From Macrocystis pyrifera (Eukaryota; Sar; Phaeophyceae; Laminariales; Laminariaceae): a stretch of 64,000 bases of DNA. The DNA lies in contig JASSKH010000040.1 of the NCBI GenBank assembly GCA_031763025.1, forward strand, positions 757,001 through 821,000, in the 5' to 3' direction. This document shows positions 23,561 to 34,769 of this stretch, in pieces. The notes beneath the pieces are model-generated. The model searched no databases. It had not been told where the DNA came from and worked only from the letters and a program-made list of their open reading frames with translations. Position numbers and translations under genes: made by a program. Each line of letters starts with the position of its first letter. The first letter of the stretch is position 1.

Positions 23561-24848
23561 TCTATTGTTTTGCCGCAAGGGCGCACCTCTGCATCTACTT
23601 CCACCTCCCGACTACTGGTATACCTCTTTCTTCTTTCTGCCAGGTCCAGGTCTCCTACACGAAATCACAGTTTCAGCGTTTTCGCGAGGTCCATTGGGCC
23701 GTGCAAATATATATTTCCATTCCTATCCCTTTTAATGTTTAATCCCCCGTATATCTCGAAGTGTCTCTGCGATTCCACCTTGTTTCTTGGGGCTAGCCTT
23801 CCCCTCCTTTCTATCCTACTCTCTTCTACTTGTGCCTTGCACCTCTTCTTAAAGTTCTCTGTTGACATCTTCATCTCTTCTCGGTTTCCTCCTATATCCT
23901 TCCTTCTCTCAACTACGCTATCCCACGTTATTCCCGCTCGCCCCTTCGATACTATCTCCCGTACAGCTCTATCAACTATGGCTGGCTGGCAACCTCTTTT
24001 TTGGCACGTTCCTTGCTCTATGTATTCAATTTCAACTTTCTCATGTCTCTAATTGTCTTGAGTGGGTACGTTCCAAGTTCTGCTCTCGCGACTGTATACC
24101 CATAGTCATGCTTGAGCATCTTGGGGTATTTTTTTAGCTGCTGTCATCTGTACTGACTGTTGTTTCACAAACTTCGTGTTGCCTTGCCATACTTTTCCGG
24201 CAGGTTTCTATCAATAGCTTTGGTACTATCACATTCATCAGGCTACACAAAAAAAATATATACCGGTATATATCTTGATCCTAGCGTCAAGGTGCGAGCC
24301 TTTTAGTATCGCATCCATCTTGCCTACGTGTGTTTTGCTTACCCTTTCCTATTACTTTTGCTATGTGTGTATCCCAAGAGTAATTTTTTAAGATCTCTAC
24401 GCCAAGGTGTGTATGCTGGTCTACGACCGGTAATTCATCTTCTCTCCACTTCCAACTGAAATTTACCGGGTTTACCTTATCTTCGTTTCAAACAACTACC
24501 GCGCATTTCTTGACGTTCGCCGTCGCCCTCCATTTCCTGGTGTATTCTAGCACCTTCTCTATTTGTTTCTGCAACCCCTCGGGTGTTTCTGATGATCCCC
24601 ATGCAGGGGGGCGGGGAGTAGTAGTATCATCACAGCGAAAAGGGTGGTTTCCCGTTGAAAGAGGCATCCGTCTGATGGCTGAATAACGTCCAACCATTCA
24701 CCACCACGGTAAGCGTTCCTTCTCTCCCGTACTTCATAAAATCATTATATCCGGTCTGACCCTGCTGCTTTTCTGTTCTTAAGCTTAGCTACACACTTCT
24801 TTACTCCTTCCCTCGCGAACTCTCCCTGTAGCCCTTCCGAACCACTGT

Positions 24849-24954
24849 TACGGGGGACCATAGTAAATAGGACCAAATATTGTTGGAAAACTTAGGGAAA
24901 CATGTAGGCTTTTTCGTGCACGGTAGTAGGTCATATTTACTGTGGTCCTCCGCA
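24849..24954 (-). mobile_element. MITE family A, copy 4 (inside LINE remnant)
   Basis: TTACGGGGGACCATAGTAAA begins the element and TACTGTGGTCCTCCGCAA ends it. Its middle is the reverse of copies 1-3 (ATTGTTGGAAAAC). The flanks are TG and TA, so the target duplication is imperfect. It interrupts the LINE finger region, so it inserted after the LINE. Confidence 0.7.
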
Positions 24955-25102
24955 ATACTGCCTTCCCTTTCTGATGCATCTACGTTCGCCTCTGCCCACG
25001 CTTTCGACGTGCTTCTCGAATTCTGCCTCGAAGGTTTCGTTGGCTGTAGGCGTTCCTATAGCTTCCGGTAATGATCTGCTTGAAGGAGCGCATCCAGCTG
25101 TC

Positions 25103-25190
25103 TCGCCTCAGAAACCCATAGTGATATCCTGAAGACGATGCCAAATGTAAAGGCGTTACCTACTGAGCTATAGGGGTAAAAGATCGATCG
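25103..25190 (-). other. tRNA-like A-box/B-box relic
   Basis: The minus strand reads TATAGCTCAGTAGGTAACGC, resembling a tRNA D-arm, and about 45 bases later GGGTTTCTGAGGC, a poor T-arm match. The D-stem does not pair and no anticodon stem closes well, so it is not a functional tRNA. A tRNA-derived SINE fragment is possible. Confidence 0.2.
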
Positions 25191-25199
25191 ATTACCGAG

Positions 25200-26480
25200 C
25201 CCAGGGTAATCCTTTTAACGCCTACCATTATACGCGTAGTACTTCCCTTTTCCCCTTTGAGCTACCAACCATGTTACCGTCATGTGCTCTTGAAGTAGCT
25301 GTTCCGGGGTCTGCCTCTCCTGCGTATTTGCCCGACATCTCTTTTATTCCTTCCCACATCTGCTTCATCCCGCCCTCAAAAGGTTTTCATTCGTAATGTT
25401 TACTACGTATTTCCGTGTCAATTTCTTCCTATTCTCTACCATCTCTTTTGCTTTCTTTCTAGCTACCTGGTATAGCACATTCCTCCCCATCCTGTCGTAG
25501 TTTCACTCGATGTATATATATAGCAAATGCACGAAACATAGACCAAAACGCTAGCACAAAGGCGGACCACCTAACATGCTCTCACATAGATACAGCAAGG
25601 TCACCCGACATGTTCAACTAACATGAAGGTTGGATCTCTGGGTAAGATACTCGTAAAAACCATACAGATTTCCATCGGGCGGCGGAAATCTGGTCTGACA
25701 CTAGTCCTAAAATCCCCGACATTAGGTGCACATGTCATGCGCCAAACGAAAGGGAGGGGGGGGGGGTGGATGAAGCATGACATTAATTCAAGGCCTATAA
25801 TACTCATGAAACGAGCACCTTGCAATTGACCAACCACATGACCAAAGAGAAGGAACACCAAGCGGTAAGTAGATATCTTCATATCTTGAAGGATAGAGGC
25901 CGGTAGAAAATGTGGGGGGATCGCTGGCCAAGCTCTCGACAGCGAACGTCTACTCGGGCGCCTTAGCGGGGTAGTTACGCATGGTGAAACGTACATAAGA
26001 CGGAGGAAACGACGCATGGGAGCATCTTGATGTGTGAGAAAGAGCCTGTGTTGTGCAAGCCGTCCTCGACCCTTGCACGGTAAAAATGACCTCCCCGGAG
26101 GAAAACAACCAGTGTAGCAGCGGGGCAAGAAGATAGAAGATACGATCGTGCGACGCCAAGATGGCTACCATGCAGATCACCTGACACAACCGTGGAGTAC
26201 TTGTATTGATGTTGTTGAGCTTGGGTCCAGGCCCCGAGCCCGTGTTGGAGACACTACTTAGTGTGGTGCACCGGCAAAAAAACTGGAAGACACCAGACCG
26301 TCAACGAGTACTAGGGTTGAGAAGTCCCAGTAACTTGGAACACTTCCCGCTACAAATATGAAGGCAAACGACCTGGAGATATTCTCGGAAGAGATTGAGA
26401 GAGAGACAGTGAGGCAGGGTGGGTGGAGGAAATGAAGATTGACAGGGTAAAGTACCAGTAGTGTTGATGTTTGGAGTTCC
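25200..26480. other. Stretch without recognised genes
   Basis: A frame of 175 codons on the minus strand at 25,601-26,128 has no family motif I recognise, and its composition does not look strongly coding. It separates the two LINE halves. Confidence 0.4.
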
Positions 26481-26482
26481 TA

Positions 26483-26588
26483 TTACGGGGGTCCATAGTT
26501 AATAGGACCTATGGTTAACATAAAAACCTATATATTTACTTATTTTTACCAACAAAATTTAGTCCCGTTAACTATGGACCCCCGTAAT
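26483..26588 (+). mobile_element. MITE family A, copy 5
   Basis: TTACGGGGGTCCATAGTTAA begins the element and TTAACTATGGACCCCCGTAA ends it as a perfect reverse complement over the first 20 bases. TA flanks both sides. It is the best-preserved copy in the window. Confidence 0.9.
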
Positions 26589-26739
26589 AGGGATATGGCG
26601 AGGATTAAGTTCAAGAGGAAGTGCGGTGACGTAGGACTGTGTGCTGCTTGGCAACAGATATAGTAGAACGGGAGGTAGAACACTTCCGAGTCACGCTAAA
26701 GCCGAGAGCGAGCATGGAGTGGAGTGGCGGAGGATGAGA

Positions 26740-28318
26740 GACAGAAAAGGTGCCGGCATGGGTTAGAAGACTAGGATGGAGAGTACGTATAGGTAATGGA
26801 ACAGCGAGACTGCGACGCAGCCCTAGGGTGAACGAAGGTAAAGGGAGGGAGGAAGGTGGCTCGAAGGGAATGGGGGGGAAACATAGGTTCGCAGAGCAAG
26901 CAGACAAAACCAGAAACGGAAACGGAAAGAACGCTCAAATAAAAGAGAGCAGAAATGGCCGCAGCGACTACGAAGAAGTAATAGCAGACAAGAATAGAAT
27001 GGACAGTGAAACGAAAAAGAAGCTGAGAATAGGATCGATCGCGGAACGTATGTGGATTCGCCGCGGAAAATCGCGAAACGCTAGAAATTGCGCCGAAAAA
27101 GTAAGTAAGCGCGACCTAGACATAGTGGGAATTCAGCAGCCGTGGGAGAAAGGGGAGGAGAAACAAGATGCAAAGTTGGAGAGTACGCATGGATAGGGAA
27201 AAGGAGGAAGGGACAGTACGGCAAGAGTAGGGGGGCGCGGGGAGTAGCGTTTTTAGTCAAAGAATACCAGTATGACATAATAGAAGTGATCAAAGACATT
27301 AAATTTAAACGAAATCATACGGACAGAGATACCAGGGGAGCGGGAAGCGAAATAATGCTTTCCAGGAAACATCTATAGGCCCCCGAAGTGGAAGAGTGCG
27401 GTAACATGTATACGGAGGAAGTTCGGAAAAGTAGCGGCAGTAGATGTGCAGGAGTATTGAAGTCAAGGAGAAGTACATGTAGTACAAGCGGGAGATTCTA
27501 ATTCAAGATTCGGGTAGGCAAGCAACCCGAATTAGAACGTTAGGTAATATGCGGTAGCAACAAAGAATAAGAATCGGGAAGATAAGTCGAAGTTCCTTAA
27601 GAATAACGAGATGAAGACGTTCACGTTGAATGACAACGTAAAGAAAGGTAGAGGCAGAATGCTCTAGATAGTGCATACCAAAGGAAGACAGTTCTATTCT
27701 TGACTATAGCGGTAAAAAATGGAAGTATTACGAGGGGCCATAGTAAACGGGACCAAATTTTGTTAGTAAAAATAGGTAAATGTATAGGTTTTGTGTGTGT
27801 GTGCCGTAGGTCCTATTTACTATGGTCCTCCGTAATAGTAAGGGAACGGAAGTACATGTATGCGCAGCGGACGTAGGAACTACGGATCACTGTCTAACAT
27901 AGACAGAGCAGTCAACAGACGAGGGTTATCAAAAATAGCAGAGGTAGGAAAATGTGCAGATGGAGAAGTCGTCCGTCTTCCAGAGCCCGCCATCGAGTCT
28001 GATGACACCCAGTCAAGATCATCTCCGACCACATCGATAGATAAACTACTAGAAGAAAAAAAAAAACCGGGAATAGTACCAAGATGAGATGTGGCCAAAA
28101 ATGCCGAGCAATTCTCCGAGCTGTTGGAAGTAATAGGTACAACAAGGAACGTTGTAGAGAGACACAATGCAGGAGCTAGGATACTAGAAGGATGGGAGCA
28201 ATCGGTCAAGACCACGGCAAGTAGAGCAATAGGGGAAACGCTGATAGCATGCAACAGAGCAGCAAAATGGTGGGATGAGCAGGTAAAAGAGGCTATAAGA
28301 GCATGGGACAAAATATGA
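26740..28318 (+). pseudogene. LINE-type retrotransposon, endonuclease half (broken)
   Basis: A basic N-terminal region leads to KLRIGS, then RDLDIVGIQ near 27,110, AWIGKRRKGQYG and GVAFLVKEY near 27,200-27,270. VGD-type residues follow near 27,480, and TDHC near 27,885 fits the end of an APE-type endonuclease domain. A charged linker continues through NAEQFSELLEVIG and NRAAKWWDEQVKEAI to a stop at 28,318. Several frameshifts and a MITE at 27,728 break the frame. APE endonucleases nick target DNA to prime LINE reverse transcription. No reverse transcriptase follows on this strand; the nearest lies upstream on minus (23.3-25.1 kb). Confidence 0.75.
27728..27835 (-). mobile_element. MITE family A, copy 6 (inside LINE endonuclease)
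   Basis: TTACGAGGGGCCATAGTAAA begins the element and ACTATGGTCCTCCGTAA ends it, with TA on both sides. The middle (TTGTTAGTAAAAATAGGTAA) is in the reverse orientation relative to copies 1-3. It splits the endonuclease frame between ILDY and the downstream TDHC block. Confidence 0.8.
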
Positions 28319-28324
28319 TTATTT

Positions 28325-29660
28325 TTTTCATGTCTATATTTGGTTTGAGTTTGATATGGAAAAGAAAAAACTGGTTATTAATGGTTGAGTTGTTTCGTGT
28401 CTGAATCTGTTTCGTGGTTCGTCAGGAGAAAACACACGGTTAGGTGAGTAATTTCATGTCCATTTCTGATTTTTGTTTCGATATGGGTTAAAAAAAAATA
28501 GTTAGTTGAGTAATTTGATGGCTCAATCCAGTTTGTGTTAGCACAATTACGAGGAAAGAAAACTGGTTAGTTCACTCTAGTTTCACACCTAAATCTGTTG
28601 TTTTGTGTTTTGTTATGGGAAAACAAAGTGGTTGGCGAGTACTTTTATGGCTGAATCCGGTTTGTGTAAATCATAATTACGGGGGAAAGAAAACTGTATA
28701 GTTCACTAGTTGCACGTCTAAATCTGTTTTTTTGTGTTTTGTTCTTAGAAAAAAGTGGTTAGTTGAGCAATTAATTTCATGTCTAAATCCGGTCTTTCTT
28801 ATCATAATTACGGGGGAAAGAAAACCGGTCAGTTCACTAGTTTCACGTCTAAATCTGTTTTTCGTGTTTCGTTGTAAAAACAAAGTGGTCGTAGTTGAGT
28901 AATTTCATGTCTAAAATCGGTTTTTTGTTATATGATTAGAGAAAAAAAAAAAACGGTTAGTTCAATTGTTTCACGTCTAAGTCTGTTTTTTCGTGTTTCG
29001 TTGTAAAAACAAAGTGGTCGTAGTTGAGTAATTTCAAGTCTAAAATCGGTTTTTTTGTTATATGATTAGAGAAAAAAAAAAACCGGTTAGTTCAATTGTT
29101 TCACGTCTAAGTCAGGGGCGTCCGTGAAAAAGAGAAAACGACACACCGCACCCCCTGGGGTCGGAATGGAAAAAAAAAAAAAAACAATCACAACCGTGGT
29201 GATCACATGGTAAGAGCCCATCTTAACGGGGAACTCTAAATTTCGTTCAATCAGATGTAAATTGAAATAGAAAAAAAAAAATCAAGTTAAATTGAAAGAA
29301 CCGAAAGTCCTCGATCAGATGGGCCCTTAAATTAAATTAGAAAAAAAAATCAAGTCAAATTGAAAGAGCCGAAAGTCCCCGTTAAGATGGGCCCTAAGAA
29401 ATGAGAAAAATGTTTGTTTTCTTCATTTTTTCATTTTTTCACTTGGTTATAGTAACCCCCTCCCCCCCCCCCCCTGTCTAGCGAAAAAAAAAAATCTGAC
29501 GGCTCACATTTCTTTTTTCCGGGCGCCGTTGTCTAAATCTGGTTTTTGTGCTCCGGTATGGGGGGAAACAAAAATGCTGTTGTAGTTCATGTCTACAGTA
29601 AATCTGGTTTGTGTTTCGGTATGGGAAAATAAAATGTGGTTTCGTGTCCATTCTATTGTG
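28325..29660. repeat. Tandem array of about 63-bp units, interrupted
   Basis: Units read roughly GGTTAGTTGAGTAATTTCAT, then GTCTAAATC and a T-rich block with GTGTTTCGTTATGG and an A-rich end. About twelve occupy 28,325-29,115. Two alternating unit types form about 130-bp dimers, and the last two dimers are nearly identical. Two more degenerate units appear at 29,530-29,660, after the inserted TIR element at 29,212-29,397. Confidence 0.85.
29212..29397. mobile_element. Palindromic TIR element, about 186 bp
   Basis: GAGCCCATCTTAACGGGGAA at the left is mirrored by TCCCCGTTAAGATGGGCCC at the right. A third partial copy of the end (AAGTCCTCGATCAGATGGGC) lies in the middle, so it may be two nested elements. 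It appears to have inserted into the 63-bp array. Confidence 0.7.
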
Positions 29661-29784
29661 TTTGCTGTTCCGGTGGCTCTGGCTTTGAGCTGTTGCTTGC
29701 TCGGTGTCTATTTCTGATACATGCGGCATTTTGCGTGGGAAGGAGCAGTCTGTATATTGCATGTCTAGTGCCTGGTGGCTTGGA

Positions 29785-30070
29785 GGGGGGGGGGCAGGGG
29801 GGGGGGGGGAGGGGGGGCGGGGGTGTACTCATTATCCTGCATGGCCGTAGTCGTATGACTATAGACCCTCGCATCCCTACAACGCCGGGACGGAGCGCGT
29901 CGGGTTTTCACCGACCAGGCAGACGTTGCTTGCACCAAGCTCGAAGAGTTCGTGAGGTGTTGGGCGAGTCGCATGAAGGGTGAGCTGCATGCTACTAAGA
30001 ACCGCTTTAGAGGAGGATTTTCTTGCATATGGATGATAGCATCAATGCATTGATTTAATTTCTGGTGTGG
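29785..30070 (+). repeat. Family C repeat with G-tract head
   Basis: G-rich runs (29,786-29,822) precede GTGTACTCATTATCCTGCAT, the GGCCGTAGTCGTATGACTAT core, TTTTCACCGACCAGGCAGAC and the TTGCATATGGATGATAGCAT block, ending in GTGTGGCCACTTCCAG. It is immediately followed by a second copy. Confidence 0.8.
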
Positions 30071-30087
30071 CCACTTCCAGAAACAGC

Positions 30088-30620
30088 ATTGGGGGGGTTA
30101 CTCATTATCATGCATGGCCGTAGTCGTATGACCCTAGACCCTCGCATCCCTGCAATGCCGGGACGGAGCCCGTCGGGTTTTCACCGACCAGGTAGACATT
30201 GCTTGCACCAAGCGCGAAGCGCCGTGAGGAGTTTGTTGGGCGAGCCGCATGAAGGGTGAGCTGCATGTCACTAAGAAGCGCATTTGAGGCGGATTTTCTT
30301 GCATATGGATGATAGCATCAATACATTGATTTAATTTCTGGTGTGGCCACTTCCAGAGACAGCAATGGGTTTACTATGTAACTGCCTCTTTCGTGCATTA
30401 CCATACACCCACTACGTGATACGACCATCCTCCTTGTGCGAAGTTAAGCTCCCCCCCCCACAAAAATTATCTAACTCGACCGCCACCAGTGTTAACCACA
30501 AAACAAAAAAACGTTACCCAGGCTGTCTAGCTTACGCAGTGAGAGGCGTGTGTTACAACGTCGTTGCCCAACCTATATATAGATGCCAGGTATATACTAT
30601 GGGGGGGGGGGGGGGGGGGG
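30088..30620 (+). repeat. Family C repeat, near full length
   Basis: It contains every block from GGGGGGGTTACTCATTATCA to the CCAACCTATATATAG end, about 530 bp, followed by a G18 run at 30,601-30,620. It is the most complete plus-strand copy and serves as the reference for the family. Confidence 0.8.
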
Positions 30621-31454
30621 GCAGGGGAAGGAGGGAGGGCACACTAAAGCCAAAACTACAGTAGGTTGGTTTTTGTTTTTTTGGTCGCTTGGTTCTGTTC
30701 GGAGTGATCGTTCCCTACCGATCGCTAACCGTAACCCTAAGACCGACCGACCACCATCACCCCGAACGCAACACATGCATGCACGTATCAAGGTAAACAC
30801 CCCAACAGTAGCTACAGTAGGGAACAGCAGCAGAGCAACGCGTATCGTAGCCTCTGCTCTACTAAAGTACGGCACATTGCAGAGCAAGTAATAGTGAAAT
30901 CAAAAGCCGTTTCGCCGCGCCCGTCACCATGTTGCCCCCATGAGGGTCTCCCCCCCCCCCCCGCCCCCAGCCCCCAATTATTAATACCTGTAGTATTTCG
31001 TTTCGTTGTTGCGTTTGCCGAGGGTAGCGTCTTTTTTGCGGTCTACTCTCGGCAGTTCATACTTGCGATAGTTTTTTTTTTTGCCGCTATCTTCGCAAAA
31101 AGAGAAATCGACCTACACGCCTTGCCCCGTGTAAAAAGCAAAACAAACCAGTTCGATTTTGTGGACGAAATGACGAAAAACGAGTCTGTTTTTCATATTT
31201 ATACTTTTCTTGGTTTTAGCGTACCCCCCCTGTCCGGGTATCGCACATGAGATGGGTGGTGGGGTGTCGACATTTTTGGTTTTCGTGGACCCCTGCTATC
31301 TTCCTAATAACGCACCAACCTACAGCACATACTGCGCCTCGAGACGAACACGACACGCTGCCCCCGTGACAGCGGCTCGTGCATTGTCCATCTTGTTGAG
31401 AGTAAGGATGCGTAGTGACCACAACTACGGAACCCCCCGCCCCCTCTCCTTCTC

Positions 31455-31490
31455 CTCCTCCTCCTCCTCCTCCTCCTCCTCCCCCTTCAT
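31455..31490. repeat. CTC trinucleotide run
   Basis: A TCC/CTC run of about 36 bp sits in a C-rich region with several runs of six or more C. No gene is assigned. Confidence 0.7.
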
Positions 31491-31869
31491 CCCCCCCTTC
31501 CCTGCTCCTGTACGCGCTTTCCCACCAACCAACGTACGTATCATAAGCGCGACCCGCCCCCCACCCCTCCCCCCCACGCGCCCCCCATCTATGTGCGCAC
31601 ATGCTGTCCATACGTGAAGGTTTCAACTTACTCGCTTGATTTGTTCTGTTTTTTGCGGAAAGGGGTGGTACCTCGGTATTTTTGGCTCTACTACACCGCG
31701 TGTGTGCTGTAGCTTGGTCGGTCGCCGTTCCCTGCCCCCTCCGCCGGGGCCGACTCCGCTGGGCGCAGTCGAGGGCTCGGAAACCAACCGAAGATCGATC
31801 GAAAACCAACTAAACCTAAAAGATCTACGAATCAACCTCTCGATCAAATCAGTCGAGTAGACCTAACGA

Positions 31870-31960
31870 TCAACCCATCAAATCTAAGTGTAGTCAGCCA
31901 ATCAACCAATCAACCAATCAACCAATCAACCAACTGACTCAGCCAATCAACCAACCAATC
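31870..31960. repeat. AATCAACC repeat
   Basis: Tandem CAATCAAC units extend for about 65 bp with degenerate flanks on both sides. Confidence 0.8.
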
Positions 31961-32063
31961 AATCGATGGATTAAACCGACTAGCTCGCTTCGTTGTCAGG
32001 TATTATTTTAATCGAGACCAAACATCGTCGTCGTTCAGCCCCGAAATCGTCACCATTACTACT

Positions 32064-32166
32064 ACGGGTGACCACAGTAAACAGGACCAAATATTGTTGG
32101 TAAAAATAGGTAAATATATAGGTTTTTATGTGTGCCGTAGGTCCTACTTACTATGGTCTCCCGTAA
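32064..32166 (-). mobile_element. MITE family A, copy 7
   Basis: CTACGGGTGACCACAGTAAA begins the element and ACTATGGTCTCCCGTAA ends it, flanked by TA on both sides. The middle (ATTGTTGGTAAAAATAGG) is in the reverse orientation, like copies 4 and 6. Confidence 0.75.
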
Positions 32167-32264
32167 TACTATCCTCATTCTCCTGGCCATTGCTCCTGAA
32201 CGCCATCATCAGCGTCATCATCACCATCGTCAACACCGCCGTCAACACCGCCGCCATCACCTTC

Positions 32265-32625
32265 CACCACCACCACCACCACCACCACCACCACCACCAC
32301 CACAATCACTATTAACATCGTCCCATCTTGGGTATGAAACAACCGCTCCCAATGCATACCACAGTCCCATCAATACTACCAGGCGGAGCCATCGAGTAGT
32401 GCGAAAGGCCGACCCCGCGGACAGTAGTTGCGCTCGCTTAAGGGATACCTGGTACACAACAACAACAACAACAACAACAACAAAAGCATCGTCTTCTCCT
32501 CCCGCAGAGCGGTAATCCGCCGCCTTCAATCCATTTTTTCTAATTCCCTTTCTCCAACGATACTGTAGATGTTGTTGTTGTTGTTGTTGTTGCTGTAGTA
32601 GTAGTAGTAGCAGCACAGTAGCAGT
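32265..32625. repeat. Cluster of trinucleotide runs (CAC, CAA, GTT, TAG)
   Basis: CAC at about 32,268-32,303, CAA at about 32,456-32,483, GTT at about 32,570-32,592 and GTA at about 32,595-32,612 occur within 360 bp. Long Val- or His-rich frames are artefacts of these runs. Confidence 0.8.
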
Positions 32626-32903
32626 GGCGTACCGTGGCATTGCCTCTTCCGAAGCCAACGCACAACTAACAACAGTGTCATTACCAGAGCGTTTCATGTT
32701 GCTGTGAGCTGTGAAGGGGGGCTGATAGCAAGGAGCACAGGAAAGTCGGCGCTGGAAAGAAGCGCCCTCCTTCGTGGTAGAAGTTCTTTTTGTTGTGTTC
32801 TTCCGGGGGAAAGAGGCTCGATCAGAAGCAGGAGTAGGGACCCGTTATTTCACCTCACATTTCAAATACGTTTATCTACCTTCGCAGCTCTATAGCTACG
32901 TGC

Positions 32904-33308
32904 GTGAAACCCATCAACATTGTACTTGCTGGCACTTCAAATGCACGAGCTCGTGGTGCTGTACTTGTGGGCGCAGCCCACCTGTCCCCTCCCCCACCCA
33001 AGCCTAAACCGCTTACTGTAGCTCACAAACAACAAACAAGTGTTGTATTGCTAGGTGACGCGTCGGCTACTCTCACCAGCAAGCTCAGCCCCGACAAATT
33101 CTGGCAGGAGAACTTGAAAAAGGAAACAGAAAACAATGTACTCAAAAGCCATACTACAGCGCATACAACCCCGCCCCCCCCCTCTTCACCGCGCACGCTT
33201 CGCGAGGCTAAATTACGTGTTCTTTCACGGCGAACCAACGGCAGTGTCCACTGCACCGTCCGTATACCGGGAGGTGTGCATCGTATCGTGGCGGCCATTA
33301 ATGTATAA
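32904..33308 (+). other. Unassigned open frame of 134 codons
   Basis: An ATG-started frame reads MKPINIVLAGTSNAR, with a Pro/Lys-rich segment and then VVLLGDASATLTSKLSPDKF. The composition is more protein-like than its neighbours, but no family was recognised and there is no clear splice context. It may be chance. Confidence 0.2.
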
Positions 33309-33712
33309 GCTTACTATAAAACTAAACACAACCAACTAAGAAGTAACTTAAGCGCCCGCTCTCGTCTCGAGTCCAACCGCGCATCACGAGGCAACAACAG
33401 TGCGTGGACCCAACTAAATATCAACGTACGTTAGAGTTTTGGATAAGGCCCCATGGCGTAGTCCTTGAGTGTAGGTGACCAGCACGATACCTCCAGCGAC
33501 ACCATTGCCTGCCTCGATCGATGCGGTGCGGTTTCAACGGGCGAATCTCCGACCGCTTCAGAGGGTCGAACCACGCGCCGATACTCCCGCGCCGGCGGGT
33601 CAGCCCGCCCGCATACCGTGAAACACGCAAGATGACCCCCTGGGCGTAAGTACAGGATCGCTTATTCTTCATATTAATGTACAAACTGTCCTTATATTTC
33701 CAGCCGTAGTGG

Positions 33713-34001
33713 TACCGTACAACACGTGTGGCAAGGGAACACCCCCCCTAGGACAAACATCAAACCTGGTTTCCTCTATATAACAACGGGGAGAGTGTAT
33801 AAACGCCGAGCGATGCGTCTACGGAAAGATTTCGACGATAATATTTCCAAAGCCACCATTTTTTTTTTTTGTGAGTTGCTTGCTCCCCTTGAGACGTGGT
33901 GTGGGACAAAAGCGGCTCCGAAATTCGTCCCAGGCGCCAGGTGTGTGTCATCTTGCGTAACTTGTACCTGGGGTGTGTGCCGTCCTGCGTGTTGTACGGT
34001 A
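33713..34001 (+). mobile_element. TIR element, about 289 bp, sister of the 6107 copy
   Basis: TACCGTACAACACGTGTGGC at the left is mirrored by CCTGCGTGTTGTACGGTA at the right. The core CGCCGAGCGATGCGTCTACG and ATTTCCAAAGCCACCATTTT matches the 6,107-6,377 element in the opposite orientation. Confidence 0.75.
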
Positions 34002-34082
34002 GGCCCATCGAGTTGGTTCGACCATCGCTGCCAACGGCTCATGGTCTCGTCTTTCACAATATTTTCTGGCGTGTTCCCCACA

Positions 34083-34113
34083 ACGACCCCCCCCCCCCCC
34101 CCCCCCCCCCCCG
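34083..34113. repeat. Poly-C tract
   Basis: An uninterrupted C run of about 25 or more bases lies shortly after the TIR element. Confidence 0.85.
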
Positions 34114-34769
34114 ATGCGTGTCCATCAGAAGAACCTACCTGGTGGGCCACCTCAGTTGCACGGATACCGTGTTCCTCCTCCCCTCCCTACCCTCTTCAAT
34201 GGAACGTTCAGCGTACCCCCCCTCTGTGTGATAAGACACATAGTCTTGCTTGGCCAGGTCACAGCCACGAGTACCGCAGAATAAGCGGGAGATGAAAACG
34301 ATAGTAAGGATGCCAGGTACGTAGCTACCATGTACTACCCAGCAGTAGCCAGCCTTCTATACCGAGTCGCCGATTGGTAACATAGCCATCTTTAACTTAG
34401 CTCAGGCGCCGCGCACCATACGTGCTTAGCGCAGAGATCTCCCCAAGAAACAATCACGATTGAAGACGTGACGTCGTGATACAACTGTTTCGTGGCGGGT
34501 TGTGGGAGGCGTCACAGGCCATCCTGCGATTTTGACGCCGCCACCTGACCTACCACCTACCGAACGGTCAAACCCCGACACGACAGCGAGCCGCAGAGAC
34601 GAGTCGCGAAAGAGAGTCGCACAAAGGAGTGCGACAAATGTCTTCGGCAAAGGGGACCGGTAGACGAAATCGAAACTCACAACTCCGCACCATATTTGGT
34701 GCGAAGAACGTGTCTCAAGTCGTTAAATAGCAAGGAATTTCCCCCCCAAAGAACTATTGAGCTGCGACT

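Larger units (their letters stand above)
23342..25135 (-). pseudogene. LINE-type retrotransposon, reverse transcriptase half (broken)
   Basis: On the minus strand, KKCVAKLKNRKAAGSD near 24,800 matches the finger region of non-LTR reverse transcriptases (KLKNGKAAGPDGI). After a gap, DDTTTPRPP stands where the YADD catalytic box should be, followed by PEGLQKQIEKVLEYTRKW and TANVKKCAVVV. A thumb-like segment (DELPVVDQHTHLGVEI) and degenerate tail sequence continue to about 23,350. Stops, frameshifts, an internal deletion near 24,700 and a MITE insertion at 24,849 make it non-functional. The element would act by target-primed reverse transcription when intact; this copy cannot. Confidence 0.75.

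Noticed and set aside
25103-25190. Functional tRNA gene
   Set aside because: The D-arm sequence is present, but the stems do not pair properly and no canonical T-arm exists. Kept only as a low-confidence relic.
25601-26128. 175-codon minus-strand frame between the LINE halves
   Set aside because: There is no recognisable motif, and overlapping frames of similar quality exist. No evidence of coding beyond length.
31216-31809. 197-codon minus-strand frame
   Set aside because: Its length is supported mainly by a CTC/GAG run and C-rich sequence. No domain or splice context was found.
34426-34680. Minus-strand frame reading TFVALLCATLFRDSSLRLAV as the last dehydrogenase exon
   Set aside because: It does not resemble the family C-terminus and no phase-compatible acceptor links it to the exon ending near 36,123.
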